Shown piece after piece: positions 1 to 6,664 of a stretch of DNA of 13,046 nt (the first letter of the stretch is position 1; the number at the start of each line of letters is the position of its first letter). The stretch is taken from assembly GCA_963542675.1 (NCBI GenBank), contig CAUTXC010000027.1, forward strand, positions 1-13,046, given 5' to 3'. A model generated the notes under the pieces. It had not been told where the DNA came from, made no database searches, and was given only the letters and a program-made list of their open reading frames with translations. The translations under genes were made by a program, and so were the position numbers. This DNA is from Saccharimonas sp963542675 (GTDB lineage: Bacteria > Patescibacteriota > Saccharimonadia > Saccharimonadales > Saccharimonadaceae).

Positions 1-34
1 CCTCCCATGCCTCAGTCTGTAAAAAATGTTTCAT
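1..34 (-). CDS. Partial CDS, N-terminus of a probable FemAB-family protein (runs off left edge)
   Basis: Reading leftward from the ATG at 34-32 gives an open frame to the window edge starting MKHFLQTEAWE. The 'FLQTxxW' opening is typical of the N-terminus of FemA/FemB/FemX-type peptidoglycan cross-bridge aminoacyltransferases (compare 'GSFVQS' near the N-terminus of the divergent neighbour). An extended -10 (TGC TATACT, 49-41) ends exactly 6 bases before this ATG, the same arrangement as several other genes here, which supports a real start. Only 11 codons are visible, so the family call is an inference; if right, two FemAB-type genes are divergently arranged and fire from identical TGCTATACT elements. 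Confidence 0.55.
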   Translation of the reverse strand, partial: MKHFLQTEAWE

Positions 35-40
35 AACATT

Positions 41-49
41 AGTATAGCA
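41..49 (-). promoter_or_regulatory. Extended -10 promoter of the left-edge gene
   Basis: On the minus strand the sequence reads TGC TATACT followed by AATGTT and ATG. The expected transcription start falls at or next to the A of the start codon, so the mRNA would be leaderless. No good -35 is visible, as is common with an extended -10. Confidence 0.6.
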
Positions 50-212
50 ACTTTGCGGCGGATTTTCACTGATGATTATTGCAAAAACACATTCATGAAC
101 ACCACAACAAAATGATAAGTCTGATGTAAGGTATTATCTCTTTAAACTCCTTCGTTATAACCAATTGTATGTCGCTCATTACCATCGCTCTCTTCCTCTC
201 ACCACTCAAAAA

Positions 213-221
213 TGCTATACT
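213..221 (+). promoter_or_regulatory. Extended -10 promoter of the FemAB gene
   Basis: TGC TATACT at 213-221 ends 12 bases before the ATG at 234. A start 6-7 bases downstream would leave a leader of about 5 bases. No Shine-Dalgarno is present and the -35 region (TTCCTC, 193-198) is poor. The element lies inside the longer ORF that opens at 165, which argues against that earlier start. Confidence 0.6.
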
Positions 222-233
222 ATCGCTATCATT

Positions 234-1490
234 ATGCAGCTAAAGCCCATCGATCCATCCACTCTCGAGCAATTTGTTGCGCAACATCCACTAGGGAGCT
301 TCGTCCAATCAGCCGCTAATGCCAAGCGAGTGGCACAGCTGGGCTGGCAGCCACATTATCTGGGGTTGTTTGCTGAGGATGATCGCTTGGTGGCTACTGC
401 TGTATTGTACGAATGGCGCACCTTGGGCTATAGCGAGTTTGAATGTTTGCAAGGACCGCTCGTGGATTATCACAACCCAGCAGTGCTCAATACATTATTG
501 ACAGAACTTAAGAAATATGTCAAAGCACACAAAGGTATTTTACTTCGGATTCAGCCGCCACTCATCCTACGGCAGGGGAGTGACCCCACTCAGCTTCTCG
601 AAGTAGTAGGCACGGCCAAGGCGCTGCAACAATTAGAGAAGGCAGGCTTCCGAGCTATTCCCCCGCAGCAGACCGACCACAACGCGCGCTACGTGCGCTG
701 GTTCTTTGCCAAAGATCTCTCACCCTATCACGACGACGCAGCACTACTCAAAAGCTTCGATGCCAAGACACGCAGCTGCGTCAAGGCAGCCACCAAGTAT
801 GGTGTGGCGGTACGCGAGATTACTGCAGTGGACGATCTCGCCCCGTTTGCGAAGCTGCTAATCGATACTGGCACGCGGCGTGGTTTCTCAGGACGCAACG
901 AGGAATTTTATCAGCAATTGTTCCGCGCCTTCCACCGCACGCAGGCGTGGTTCCTGATTGCCGAGCTCGACCTTGTTGGCTACCAAGCCCGTCTCAGCGG
1001 CCAGCAGGATGCACTGCAAGCCAAGCGCGATGCGCTAGCGACCGAGCCAGACAAGCAAGGACAGGTAAAGGAGCTCGACAATCAGCTTACTGCGGTATCC
1101 AAACGCCTGGCAGATTACGAAACGTTGCGCCAGGCAGCTAGCGGCGACGTCCTGCCGCTGGCCGCCGCCATATTCATGCACACGAGTGATAACGAGGTGG
1201 TGTATTTTCTCAGTGGATCGGATGATCAACATGCCAAATTTTCTGGCTCATACGCCCTGCAATACGCAGCAATGCGCCGTGCCATCAGCCTTGGCGCTCA
1301 GCGCTATAACTTCTACGGCACAAGCGGAAACTTCAATGGCTTCCCCGAGCAAGAGGGGGTGTATCACTTCAAGAAAGGCTTTGGTGGCCAGCTAGAGGAA
1401 CGTGCTGGTTGCTATGAATATATCGCTCGGCCATTCATACATCAGGTGGTTCGCTGTGTGCGTGCAGCGCGAAAGATTATAGCGCGGTAG
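234..1490 (+). CDS. FemAB-family peptidoglycan cross-bridge aminoacyltransferase
   Basis: A 418-residue protein of the FemA/FemB/FemX/MurM family, cytoplasmic enzymes that add amino acids from aminoacyl-tRNA to the peptidoglycan precursor stem peptide. Visible hallmarks are the N-terminal GNAT-like half with 'GSFVQS' (21-26), the basic 'FDAKTRSCVKAATKYGV' segment (175-191), a charged heptad-like coiled-coil arm at about 251-301 as in FemA/FemB, and the C-terminal 'YNFYGTSG...GVYHFKKGFGG' block (358-385). Length fits the family (~400-420). The ORF opens at 165, but I choose ATG 234 because a promoter lies between and the family similarity begins there. The gene stands alone, followed by 155 bases with small inverted repeats. 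The amino acid and stem position cannot be read from the sequence. Confidence 0.88.
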   Translation: MQLKPIDPSTLEQFVAQHPLGSFVQSAANAKRVAQLGWQPHYLGLFAEDDRLVATAVLYEWRTLGYSEFECLQGPLVDYHNPAVLNTLLTELKKYVKAHKGILLRIQPPLILRQGSDPTQLLEVVGTAKALQQLEKAGFRAIPPQQTDHNARYVRWFFAKDLSPYHDDAALLKSFDAKTRSCVKAATKYGVAVREITAVDDLAPFAKLLIDTGTRRGFSGRNEEFYQQLFRAFHRTQAWFLIAELDLVGYQARLSGQQDALQAKRDALATEPDKQGQVKELDNQLTAVSKRLADYETLRQAASGDVLPLAAAIFMHTSDNEVVYFLSGSDDQHAKFSGSYALQYAAMRRAISLGAQRYNFYGTSGNFNGFPEQEGVYHFKKGFGGQLEERAGCYEYIARPFIHQVVRCVRAARKIIAR

Positions 1491-1510
1491 AGCACTGCCT
1501 TCGTAACAAT

Positions 1511-1582
1511 ATCTACACTATTAGGCACCGTGGTAGATAGCATTCACCTTATGGTGAGATAAAAAATCTGCGACTTGCAGAT
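1511..1582 (+). terminator. Cluster of three short inverted repeats, possible weak terminator after FemAB
   Basis: Three hairpins follow one another: ATCTAC/GTAGAT (1511-1516 with 1533-1538), TCACC/GGTGA with loop TTAT (1544-1557), and ATCTGC/GCAGAT with loop GACTT (1566-1582). The last is followed by a T-rich stretch (CTTATTTTCG). None is a textbook intrinsic terminator. They lie between FemAB and the next promoter, where a stop is expected, and could also be an unrecognised RNA structure. Confidence 0.35.
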
Positions 1583-1610
1583 CTTCAGCTTATTTTCGTG
1601 TCTGTGATAT

Positions 1611-1639
1611 TTGACCTTTACAATAGTCCATGATACTAT
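1611..1639 (+). promoter_or_regulatory. Promoter of the deoxyribosyltransferase-like gene
   Basis: TTGACC (1611-1616), a 17-base spacer, then TACTAT (1634-1639) preceded by TGA, i.e. an extended -10. The -10 ends 6 bases before the ATG at 1646, so the transcript should begin at or beside the start codon. There is no Shine-Dalgarno. This confirms 1646 as the start. Confidence 0.8.
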
Positions 1640-1645
1640 TTTGCC

Positions 1646-2137
1646 ATGCTCGTCAAACGCCCAACATCAGCCTTATCTATGCGAGAATTAAGACCAGACA
1701 TCTTCGTCGCAGGCCCTATTTCTGGTGCAGAAGATTGGCAAAACCAAGCAGAAAAATTATTAGAAAATATTGAGCAAACAGGATCATGCGACAAAGAGCT
1801 CATTATTGCCAACCCACGACGCCCAGAAGGAATACCACGCGTTGGTGACATTGCGAAAGAGCAGATCACGTGGGAGCACCGAAATCTACAGCTCGCACGC
1901 GTGGTAATGTTTTACTTTGTCAAGGGGCCAGGCATCATTACACCACTAGAGCTTGGTAAGGAACTCGGACGCGGCTCGCCCATCGTGCTTGGCATTGACA
2001 AAAGCTTCGACCGACCATTTGATATCGAAACACAAGCACACCTCGAGCAACCAGAGCTCCCGATTTATCACACACTCGACGAAACTGTTGTAGCTGCTGC
2101 AGCACTAGCCAAGCAGATTCGCGCAAAAGAAGGCTAA
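1646..2137 (+). CDS. Nucleoside 2-deoxyribosyltransferase-like protein
   Basis: A 163-residue protein resembling the small Rossmann-like nucleoside 2-deoxyribosyltransferase-like domain (the Nuc_deoxyri_tr2 type). Visible motifs are 'DIFVAGPIS' (18-26) with the glycine/proline turn, 'NPRRP' (56-60), 'QITWEHRNLQLA' (73-84), and 'TPLELGKELG' (99-108) carrying the conserved glutamate expected at the active site. Enzymes of this fold cleave or transfer the deoxyribose-base N-glycosidic bond, or act on modified nucleotides; the substrate here is unknown. Residues 1-16 are a short non-conserved lead. The gene has its own promoter and converges on tsaD with overlapping stop codons and no terminator between them. 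Confidence 0.75.
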   Translation: MLVKRPTSALSMRELRPDIFVAGPISGAEDWQNQAEKLLENIEQTGSCDKELIIANPRRPEGIPRVGDIAKEQITWEHRNLQLARVVMFYFVKGPGIITPLELGKELGRGSPIVLGIDKSFDRPFDIETQAHLEQPELPIYHTLDETVVAAAALAKQIRAKEG

Positions 2138-3228
2138 TTATCAGCCCACACCGCTTCGCGCATCGACAAGCTTGGCTGGACTTCGAGCTGGTATGGATCA
2201 GTTGTGCGGTCAGCCTGGGCGTAGTAGTAGCCGAGAGCGGCGATCATCACTGCGTTGTCTGTGCAAAAGGCCATTGGTGCGTAGCTAATGGAGCAGGGCA
2301 GGGCAATGCGCAGCTGGCGGCGAAGTTCTTGGTTGGCCGCCACACCACCAGCAATTACGACGGAGCGTGGCGCATAGTGTTCATAAGCCAGCACCGTCTT
2401 ATCGACCAATGTCTCTACCGCTACACGTTGGAAGCTCGCCGCCATATCATAGCGCTGCTGCGGCGTGACAAGCGCTGGAAGCTCGTGCGAAGGAAAAGAG
2501 GTATCTTTGCCTACCTCGGCTTGCATTCGGCGCAGCACGGCCGTCTTGAGGCCCGAAAAAGAGAAATCGTACTGGCACTGCATCCGCGCTTTGGGCAATG
2601 TGTAGCGCTGCGGGTCGCCCTGCGTGGCGGCGGCAGCAATAGCCGGGCCACCAGGGTAGGGTAGACCAATGATTTTCGCTACCTTGTCGAAGGCTTCACC
2701 CACAGCATCATCCTGTGTTTGACCAAGTAGTGTATAGTCACCATGCGCCCGAAACAGCACCAGCTGACTATGCCCACCAGAGACAATGAGCGCCAGCATA
2801 GGGAAGCTCGGCTGTGCAGCAGGAAGCGCGAGGGCAGGCTCGGGTTTTGGCCGGCCATCCTCCACCACGAAGTTGGCATAGACGTGCGCCTCCACATGAT
2901 GAATCGCATAGAGCGGCTTCTTGTGCACAAGTGCCAACGTCCGCGCCGCCAGCGTCCCGACCAGCAGTGACCCCACTAGTCCAGGCGCATACGTCACCGC
3001 AATGCCATCAATCTCATCCCAGCTGCATGCCGCCTCGGCCAAGGCGCGGTCAATCACCGGGGTAATCATCTCAATATGGCTCCGCGCCGCTACCTCTGGT
3101 ACCACACCGCCATACTGGGCGTGAATGTCTATCTGCGAGTGCACCACACTGCTCAGCAAGCGCCGCCCATCGGCCACCACCGCAGCCGCCGTCTCGTCGC
3201 AGCTGCTCTCTATCCCAAGAATCTTCAT
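2134..3228 (-). CDS. tsaD: tRNA N6-adenosine threonylcarbamoyltransferase TsaD
   Basis: TsaD (Kae1/Qri7/Gcp family) transfers threonylcarbamoyl from threonylcarbamoyl-AMP to A37 of ANN-decoding tRNAs (t6A), working with TsaB and TsaE in bacteria. The 364-residue protein begins MKILGIESSCDET, the canonical N-terminus. It carries metal-binding H111 and H115 in 'HVEAH', 'VSGGHSQ' (149-155), 'GEAFDKVAKIIGLPYPGG' (177-194), 'FSFSGLKTAV' (222-231), 'AGGVAANQELR' (293-303) and 'CTDNAVMIA' (322-330). The open frame continues upstream to 3315, but ATG 3228 is the real start, from family alignment and the -10 box 6 bases before it. A Pro/Ala-rich insert (about 121-143) separates 'HVEAH' from 'VSGGH'. 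The 3' end overlaps the preceding convergent gene. Confidence 0.97.
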   Translation of the reverse strand: MKILGIESSCDETAAAVVADGRRLLSSVVHSQIDIHAQYGGVVPEVAARSHIEMITPVIDRALAEAACSWDEIDGIAVTYAPGLVGSLLVGTLAARTLALVHKKPLYAIHHVEAHVYANFVVEDGRPKPEPALALPAAQPSFPMLALIVSGGHSQLVLFRAHGDYTLLGQTQDDAVGEAFDKVAKIIGLPYPGGPAIAAAATQGDPQRYTLPKARMQCQYDFSFSGLKTAVLRRMQAEVGKDTSFPSHELPALVTPQQRYDMAASFQRVAVETLVDKTVLAYEHYAPRSVVIAGGVAANQELRRQLRIALPCSISYAPMAFCTDNAVMIAALGYYYAQADRTTDPYQLEVQPSLSMREAVWADN

Positions 3229-3234
3229 AGGGTT

Positions 3235-3243
3235 ATTATAGCA
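3235..3243 (-). promoter_or_regulatory. Extended -10 promoter of tsaD
   Basis: The minus strand reads TGC TATAAT, then AACCCT, then ATG: a consensus extended -10 ending 6 bases before the start codon. No Shine-Dalgarno and no convincing -35. The tsaD mRNA is predicted to be leaderless. Confidence 0.8.
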
Positions 3244-3379
3244 GAATAGCAGAGCAGTAAAGACGAGAGAGTAGTGTGATAATAAAAAATCAAATTGCAT
3301 GAGTTTGAGCCTCAAGAGCTAACCTTCTCTCAAGCTCTTTTCTTTCATTCCTTTTGCTGAGACAATCAGAGGTCAATAC

Positions 3380-3392
3380 TCCTATGATAGGA
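3380..3392. promoter_or_regulatory. Perfect 13-base dyad upstream of the MurE-like gene
   Basis: TCCTAT-G-ATAGGA is a perfect palindrome with 6-base arms, centred about 40 bases upstream of the MurE-like -10, just above the -35 position, in the divergent region shared with tsaD. It could be an operator, but a chance palindrome of this size cannot be excluded. Confidence 0.25.
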
Positions 3393-3422
3393 TCAGCTCA
3401 TGGTTTTAAATATTACCAAAAG

Positions 3423-3431
3423 TGTTATAAT
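3423..3431 (+). promoter_or_regulatory. Extended -10 promoter of the MurE-like gene
   Basis: TGT TATAAT (3423-3431) ends 7 bases before the ATG at 3439. This predicts a leaderless mRNA and excludes the upstream in-frame ATG at 3400, which lies before the -10. The -35 region is weak. Confidence 0.8.
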
Positions 3432-3438
3432 ATGTGCC

Positions 3439-4830
3439 ATGGCATTTTCTCTAAAACAAACACTCAAGAATACGCTCCCACCCAGCGTGCTGGCAGCGCT
3501 GGAGCCAGGTTATCGGCTGCTTGAAGCCACTGTAGCAGCGACTAACCAAGGTTTCCCAGCCCAGGGCATGCACGTCATTGGCGTAACGGGGACAAATGGC
3601 AAGACCACGACGTGCTTTATGATCCACCGCATGCTGGTCGAAGCAGGCTATAATGTCGGCCTGATGACGACGGTAGCATATGGAGTGAACGACGACATCA
3701 CATCGCAAACCGAGCACATGACCACCGTATCTGCACCCCTGTTGCAGCAGCGTTTGGCAGAGTTTCGGCGGCATAATGTGCAGTGGGTAGTGCTAGAGGT
3801 GACGAGCCATGCGTTGGCGCAGCACCGCATCTTTGGCATCCCAATAGACATCGCCGTCATGACCAACGTCACACACGAGCATCTCGATTATCACAAGACA
3901 TTCGAGCGCTACCGCACCGCCAAAATGCGTCTCTTCAAGCTGGCGCGGCGGGTTGGCATTATCAATGCGGATGACCCATCAGCAGCAGTCTTCGAGCAAG
4001 CCGTGCCCCGTAGCCTGTGCTATGGCATTGCAGGCGGCGACATTCGCGCTACGAACATCACCCAAACCGCCTCGGGCAGCCGCTACGATGTATGGCTCAT
4101 GGGGCAGATGCATCACATCACCATCAACATGCCGGGTGAGTTCAACATTGCCAACAGCCTAGCCGCGGTAGCAGTGGGGCACGAGGTGGGCCTGAGCCGG
4201 GTACAGATCGAACACGGCCTGGCTGCACTCACTGGGGTAGATGGCCGCATGACAGTCGTGGATGCTGGGCAGCCATTCTCCGCTATTGTCGATTTTGCCC
4301 ACACACCCGACGCCTTCGAGCGGCTCCTCGGTAGTGTGCGAGCGAGTACGAAAGGCAAGCTGATCGTCCTGTTTGGCTCGGCTGGCCGGCGCGATGAGTC
4401 CAAGCGAGCCATCCAAGGCAAGATCGCAGGGCGAATTGCCGACGAGCTCATCCTCACCGAAGAAGACGACCGCGATGTCGATGGGCAACACATCCTCACC
4501 CAAATCGCCAAAGGCGCAGAAGTTGCTGGCAAAACCCAAGACACCGATCTCTTCCTCATCCACGACCGCGCTGAAGCCATCCGCTTTGCTATTCGCCGTG
4601 CCCGCACTGCTCGCGACACCGTCGTCTTCCTGGGCAAAGGCCACGAAAAAACCATCGAACGCGCCGACGGCAACCACCCCTGGGACGAAATAACAGAAGT
4701 ACGAAACGCTATCCACGAACGGCAAGCATCGAAGAAAAAGCCAGCACGAGGCAAAAGCAAGCGCACAAAAGACACTAGCAAACCTCGGCCCAAAGCCAAA
4801 GCCAAAGACAAAGCCAAGCGCAAGAAATAG
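3439..4830 (+). CDS. MurE-like Mur ligase lacking the usual N-terminal domain, with a Lys-rich tail
   Basis: A 463-residue Mur-ligase-family protein closest to MurE, which adds the third amino acid to UDP-MurNAc-L-Ala-D-Glu using ATP. Visible are the ATP loop 'GVTGTNGKTTT' (48-58), 'THEHLDYH' (145-152), K162 in 'AKMRLF' (the carbamylated-lysine position), 'VDGRM' (267-271), 'DFAHTPDAFERLL' (285-297), 'GSAGRRDESKR' (313-323) and 'GKGHE' (399-403). Only about 45 residues precede the P-loop, so most of the usual ~100-residue UDP-binding domain is missing. The substrate-selecting 'DNPR' region reads 'EDDR' (342-345): the Arg is kept, the rest changed, so mDAP or Lys specificity cannot be assigned. 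Residues ~431-463 form a Lys/Arg-rich tail. Confidence 0.87.
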   Translation: MAFSLKQTLKNTLPPSVLAALEPGYRLLEATVAATNQGFPAQGMHVIGVTGTNGKTTTCFMIHRMLVEAGYNVGLMTTVAYGVNDDITSQTEHMTTVSAPLLQQRLAEFRRHNVQWVVLEVTSHALAQHRIFGIPIDIAVMTNVTHEHLDYHKTFERYRTAKMRLFKLARRVGIINADDPSAAVFEQAVPRSLCYGIAGGDIRATNITQTASGSRYDVWLMGQMHHITINMPGEFNIANSLAAVAVGHEVGLSRVQIEHGLAALTGVDGRMTVVDAGQPFSAIVDFAHTPDAFERLLGSVRASTKGKLIVLFGSAGRRDESKRAIQGKIAGRIADELILTEEDDRDVDGQHILTQIAKGAEVAGKTQDTDLFLIHDRAEAIRFAIRRARTARDTVVFLGKGHEKTIERADGNHPWDEITEVRNAIHERQASKKKPARGKSKRTKDTSKPRPKAKAKDKAKRKK

Positions 4831-4832
4831 CC

Positions 4833-4867
4833 AGCTTCGCGCCGCAGCAAGCGGACATCAGCGAGCT
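4833..4867 (-). terminator. Possible weak hairpin between convergent genes
   Basis: GC-rich imperfect hairpin: AGCTTCGC (4833-4840) against GCGAGCT (4861-4867) with a bulge, enclosing CCGC/GCGG (4842-4845, 4851-4854). No run of T follows on the plus strand. On the minus strand GGCTATTTCTT follows, so it might end transcription of the 102-residue gene. Weak evidence. Confidence 0.25.
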
Positions 4868-4880
4868 AGTGTGTACGCGG

Positions 4881-5189
4881 CTAACTGCTCTGCGGGGTGT
4901 CTGCCTCTCCATCAGCTTGCTTGGGTTCTACTTCGAACGTCACATCGTCTACATTATCACTACTACCCACTCTTACATAGCACCCATCAGTGGTCAGACC
5001 AGTTGCTGCCCAGCCATCCTCTGTGCGCTGCAGCGATATCCACTGGATAAAGAGTAGCCACGGCTCGCCCTCAGGACCACTATATAGCCATGGCTTTCCG
5101 TCAAAAATCGATTCAGAAATTGCCTTTTTGAGCACTGCATGTCTCTCATACTCTTTGTCTGACGGCTGCTGTGGTATTTCGTGCGGCAT
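4881..5189 (-). CDS. Small acidic protein, partner in the second nuclease-like unit
   Basis: A 102-residue protein of no recognised family, with no signal peptide or membrane segment. It is acidic (19 Asp/Glu against 8 Lys/Arg by my count). The central part is Trp/aromatic-rich ('KPWLY', 'EPWLLFIQW', about 32-50), and 'WAATGLTTDGCYVRV' (60-74) resembles 'RAAGYTLDGDFVEI' in the 126-residue protein at 6274-6654. The start follows a near-perfect Shine-Dalgarno (AAAGGAGGTG, 5209-5200), though the spacing to ATG is long (12 bases from GGAGG). It lies 72 bases downstream of the 299-residue paralogue, with a weak TATAAC in the gap. I infer it is the partner of that protein; the function (inhibitor, immunity or subunit) is unknown. 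Confidence 0.72.
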   Translation of the reverse strand: MPHEIPQQPSDKEYERHAVLKKAISESIFDGKPWLYSGPEGEPWLLFIQWISLQRTEDGWAATGLTTDGCYVRVGSSDNVDDVTFEVEPKQADGEADTPQSS

Positions 5190-5199
5190 ATGGCACTTG

Positions 5200-5221
5200 C
5201 ACCTCCTTTATTTCTGTTATA
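5200..5221 (-). promoter_or_regulatory. Strong Shine-Dalgarno and possible -10 ahead of the 102-residue gene
   Basis: AAAGGAGGTG (5209-5200) matches the 16S anti-Shine-Dalgarno over its whole length. Immediately upstream is TATAAC (5221-5216), a possible -10 without a visible -35. The gene may have a weak promoter of its own as well as read-through from the 299-residue gene. Confidence 0.5.
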
Positions 5222-5261
5222 GTCGCCTGTCTATCGTGAGGCCTACCTCTGTTGTATCAGT

Positions 5262-6161
5262 TCAATCCAGAATACCATGGCTATACATGCGAGCTACCAC
5301 TTGTGGCACAACCCGGATAATTTCTTCCTTCGGCAGCATTAGTTTATTGCGATATTCATACCCCTCCACACCAGGGAAGAAAAAGATCCGTCCGTCATCA
5401 TCATGCTCAGCAGCATCTTCCTGGGCCTCATGCACATAGTGTTCAGACGACTTAAGGTCAATCAGCTTACCGTTCACCATTATGTCTATCCCACGCACAT
5501 CCTGGTTGGCTGTGCCTGGCTCATAGGCAATGCCGGCTTCGTCTAGCACCCGCATGAAGAGCACTTCGTTGCGAATACCCACTACTGTCGCATACAGCAT
5601 ATCTTTTCGATCTTGCTTGTTTTGAGCATGCTTATTGCCTGGGCACACTACTTCTAAGCCGTTAACTATATCTGATACAGACGGTATCGATTTCCACGTC
5701 TCGCAGGAATGTGTGGCGTTGTCTATCACGTCGCGTAGGGCATGGTTAAAGTACGTGAGTTTCTTGATTCGCTGCTTCTTTTCTTGCCGAGTTAGCGTTG
5801 TACCATCTTGTTCAGTCGCCTCCACCCAGCCAGGATACGCCGCAAGCAGCCGCGCCATATCGACATGCGACCACTGTTCTTTGCTCGCATAGTGCTGCAC
5901 AAGCGTCACAGCACTCTCTCCCAGAGCAGCCGAGCGCCGCTGGCGGCGTTTTTCCTCACTCCAATTGCGACCCTGCTGCTCGACGAGGTAGGTGAGATGT
6001 GGCTTTTGGCTCTTCAGCGCTGCATCAACAGTAACAAGCTGCTTTTTGATGTTCGAAGAAGACGTCGACCACTGGCTCGGCGATATAGGCGATGGCATTG
6101 TATCAATGCCATGATGTTTGGGTGTACGGCGATGTGGCTTATAGTGACGTGTTTTTACCAT
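5262..6161 (-). CDS. PD-(D/E)xK nuclease-like protein, paralogue B
   Basis: A 299-residue protein, not assigned to a named family. It is clearly paralogous to the 310-residue protein at 6665-7597. Shared blocks are 'DMARLLAAYPGWVEA' (101-115, helix-turn-helix-like), 'FNHALRDVID' (138-147), 'VGIRNEVLFMRVLDEAG' (194-210), 'YEPGTANQDVRGIDI' (213-227), 'NGKLIDLKSS' (230-239), 'IFFFPGV' (259-265) and 'RMYSHGI' (291-297). E199, D226 and D235-x-K237 fit the E...D...(D/E)xK active site of PD-(D/E)xK nucleases. The N-terminus is basic and probably disordered. A good promoter lies upstream; the acidic 102-residue gene lies downstream. The nuclease assignment is inference from the motif. Confidence 0.75.
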   Translation of the reverse strand: MVKTRHYKPHRRTPKHHGIDTMPSPISPSQWSTSSSNIKKQLVTVDAALKSQKPHLTYLVEQQGRNWSEEKRRQRRSAALGESAVTLVQHYASKEQWSHVDMARLLAAYPGWVEATEQDGTTLTRQEKKQRIKKLTYFNHALRDVIDNATHSCETWKSIPSVSDIVNGLEVVCPGNKHAQNKQDRKDMLYATVVGIRNEVLFMRVLDEAGIAYEPGTANQDVRGIDIMVNGKLIDLKSSEHYVHEAQEDAAEHDDDGRIFFFPGVEGYEYRNKLMLPKEEIIRVVPQVVARMYSHGILD

Positions 6162-6174
6162 AGTTATATCTGTT

Positions 6175-6202
6175 ATTATAGCTAATCTACTACACTGGTC
6201 AA
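6175..6202 (-). promoter_or_regulatory. Promoter of nuclease-like paralogue B
   Basis: Minus strand: TTGACC (6202-6197), 16-base spacer, TATAAT (6180-6175), then 13 bases to ATG at 6161. The predicted leader is only about 6 bases and has no Shine-Dalgarno. The unit therefore has its own promoter and is not simply read through from the upstream unit. Confidence 0.75.
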
Positions 6203-6273
6203 TAATCAGCCACTTCTATTTCAATCTGCTACGTCTATACAAGAATGGTTTTCTCACCGCGAGACAGTTAAGG

Positions 6274-6654
6274 TTAGTCTTCTGGCGGAATCAAGCTGTC
6301 GTCACCGATAGCATCGTGCTTGATGTTTGTCACAACAGTGCCATTGTTATTATCGATTGTAATCTCGACGAAGTCCCCATCTAGGGTATAGCCTGCTGCT
6401 CGAGACAACCCTGGTTGTTCATCATCAGCAATGTGAGATGTTATTGTCACCTGCATTGTTTGGTCATTGCCAAGTTCAGCAAGTGCCACAGCACGTTGCC
6501 CCATCTGGAGAGGTCGGGAAATTGGCAATTTTACTACTTCGCCAGTCGATATCGAGCGCCCCGCCAGTCGAACGTACTGCTCTGGACTAGCTTTGCCATG
6601 GTCGTGCGTCATAGCACTTTGTTTGTCCTCATGTGGTTCATCTGTTAATCGCAT
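6274..6654 (-). CDS. Small acidic protein, partner in the first nuclease-like unit
   Basis: A 126-residue protein of unknown family, strongly acidic (about 21 Asp/Glu to 10 Lys/Arg), without signal peptide or membrane segments. The second half looks beta-rich ('QTMQVTITS', 'DFVEITIDNNNGTVVTNIKHD'). The motif 'RAAGYTLDGDFVEI' (86-99) resembles one in the 102-residue protein of the neighbouring unit, suggesting a common ancestor. It begins 10 bases after the stop of the 310-residue gene; the stop itself (TTTAGGAT) supplies an AGGA ribosome-binding core, so the two are cotranscribed and probably translationally coupled. M15 is an alternative start. I infer a dedicated partner, perhaps an inhibitor or cofactor of the nuclease-like protein. 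Confidence 0.72.
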   Translation of the reverse strand: MRLTDEPHEDKQSAMTHDHGKASPEQYVRLAGRSISTGEVVKLPISRPLQMGQRAVALAELGNDQTMQVTITSHIADDEQPGLSRAAGYTLDGDFVEITIDNNNGTVVTNIKHDAIGDDSLIPPED

Positions 6655-6664
6655 AGTCTCGATC

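Noticed and set aside
25..40. AATGTT/AACATT inverted repeat followed on the minus strand by a T run, resembling a terminator
   Set aside because: It overlaps the start codon and leader position of the left-edge minus-strand gene, and its stem is almost all A/T; the T run is coding sequence (His-Phe-Leu codons).
165..233. Upstream extension of the FemAB frame (23 extra residues)
   Set aside because: The extended -10 at 213-221 lies inside it and family similarity begins after the ATG at 234.
3229..3315. Upstream extension of the TsaD frame (29 extra residues)
   Set aside because: TsaD proteins begin at the MKILGIESSCDE position, and a consensus -10 lies in the extension.
4113..4850. 245-residue minus-strand frame opposite the MurE-like gene
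   Set aside because: Ser/Arg-rich composition typical of an antisense shadow of GC-rich coding sequence; the plus strand has all Mur-ligase motifs.
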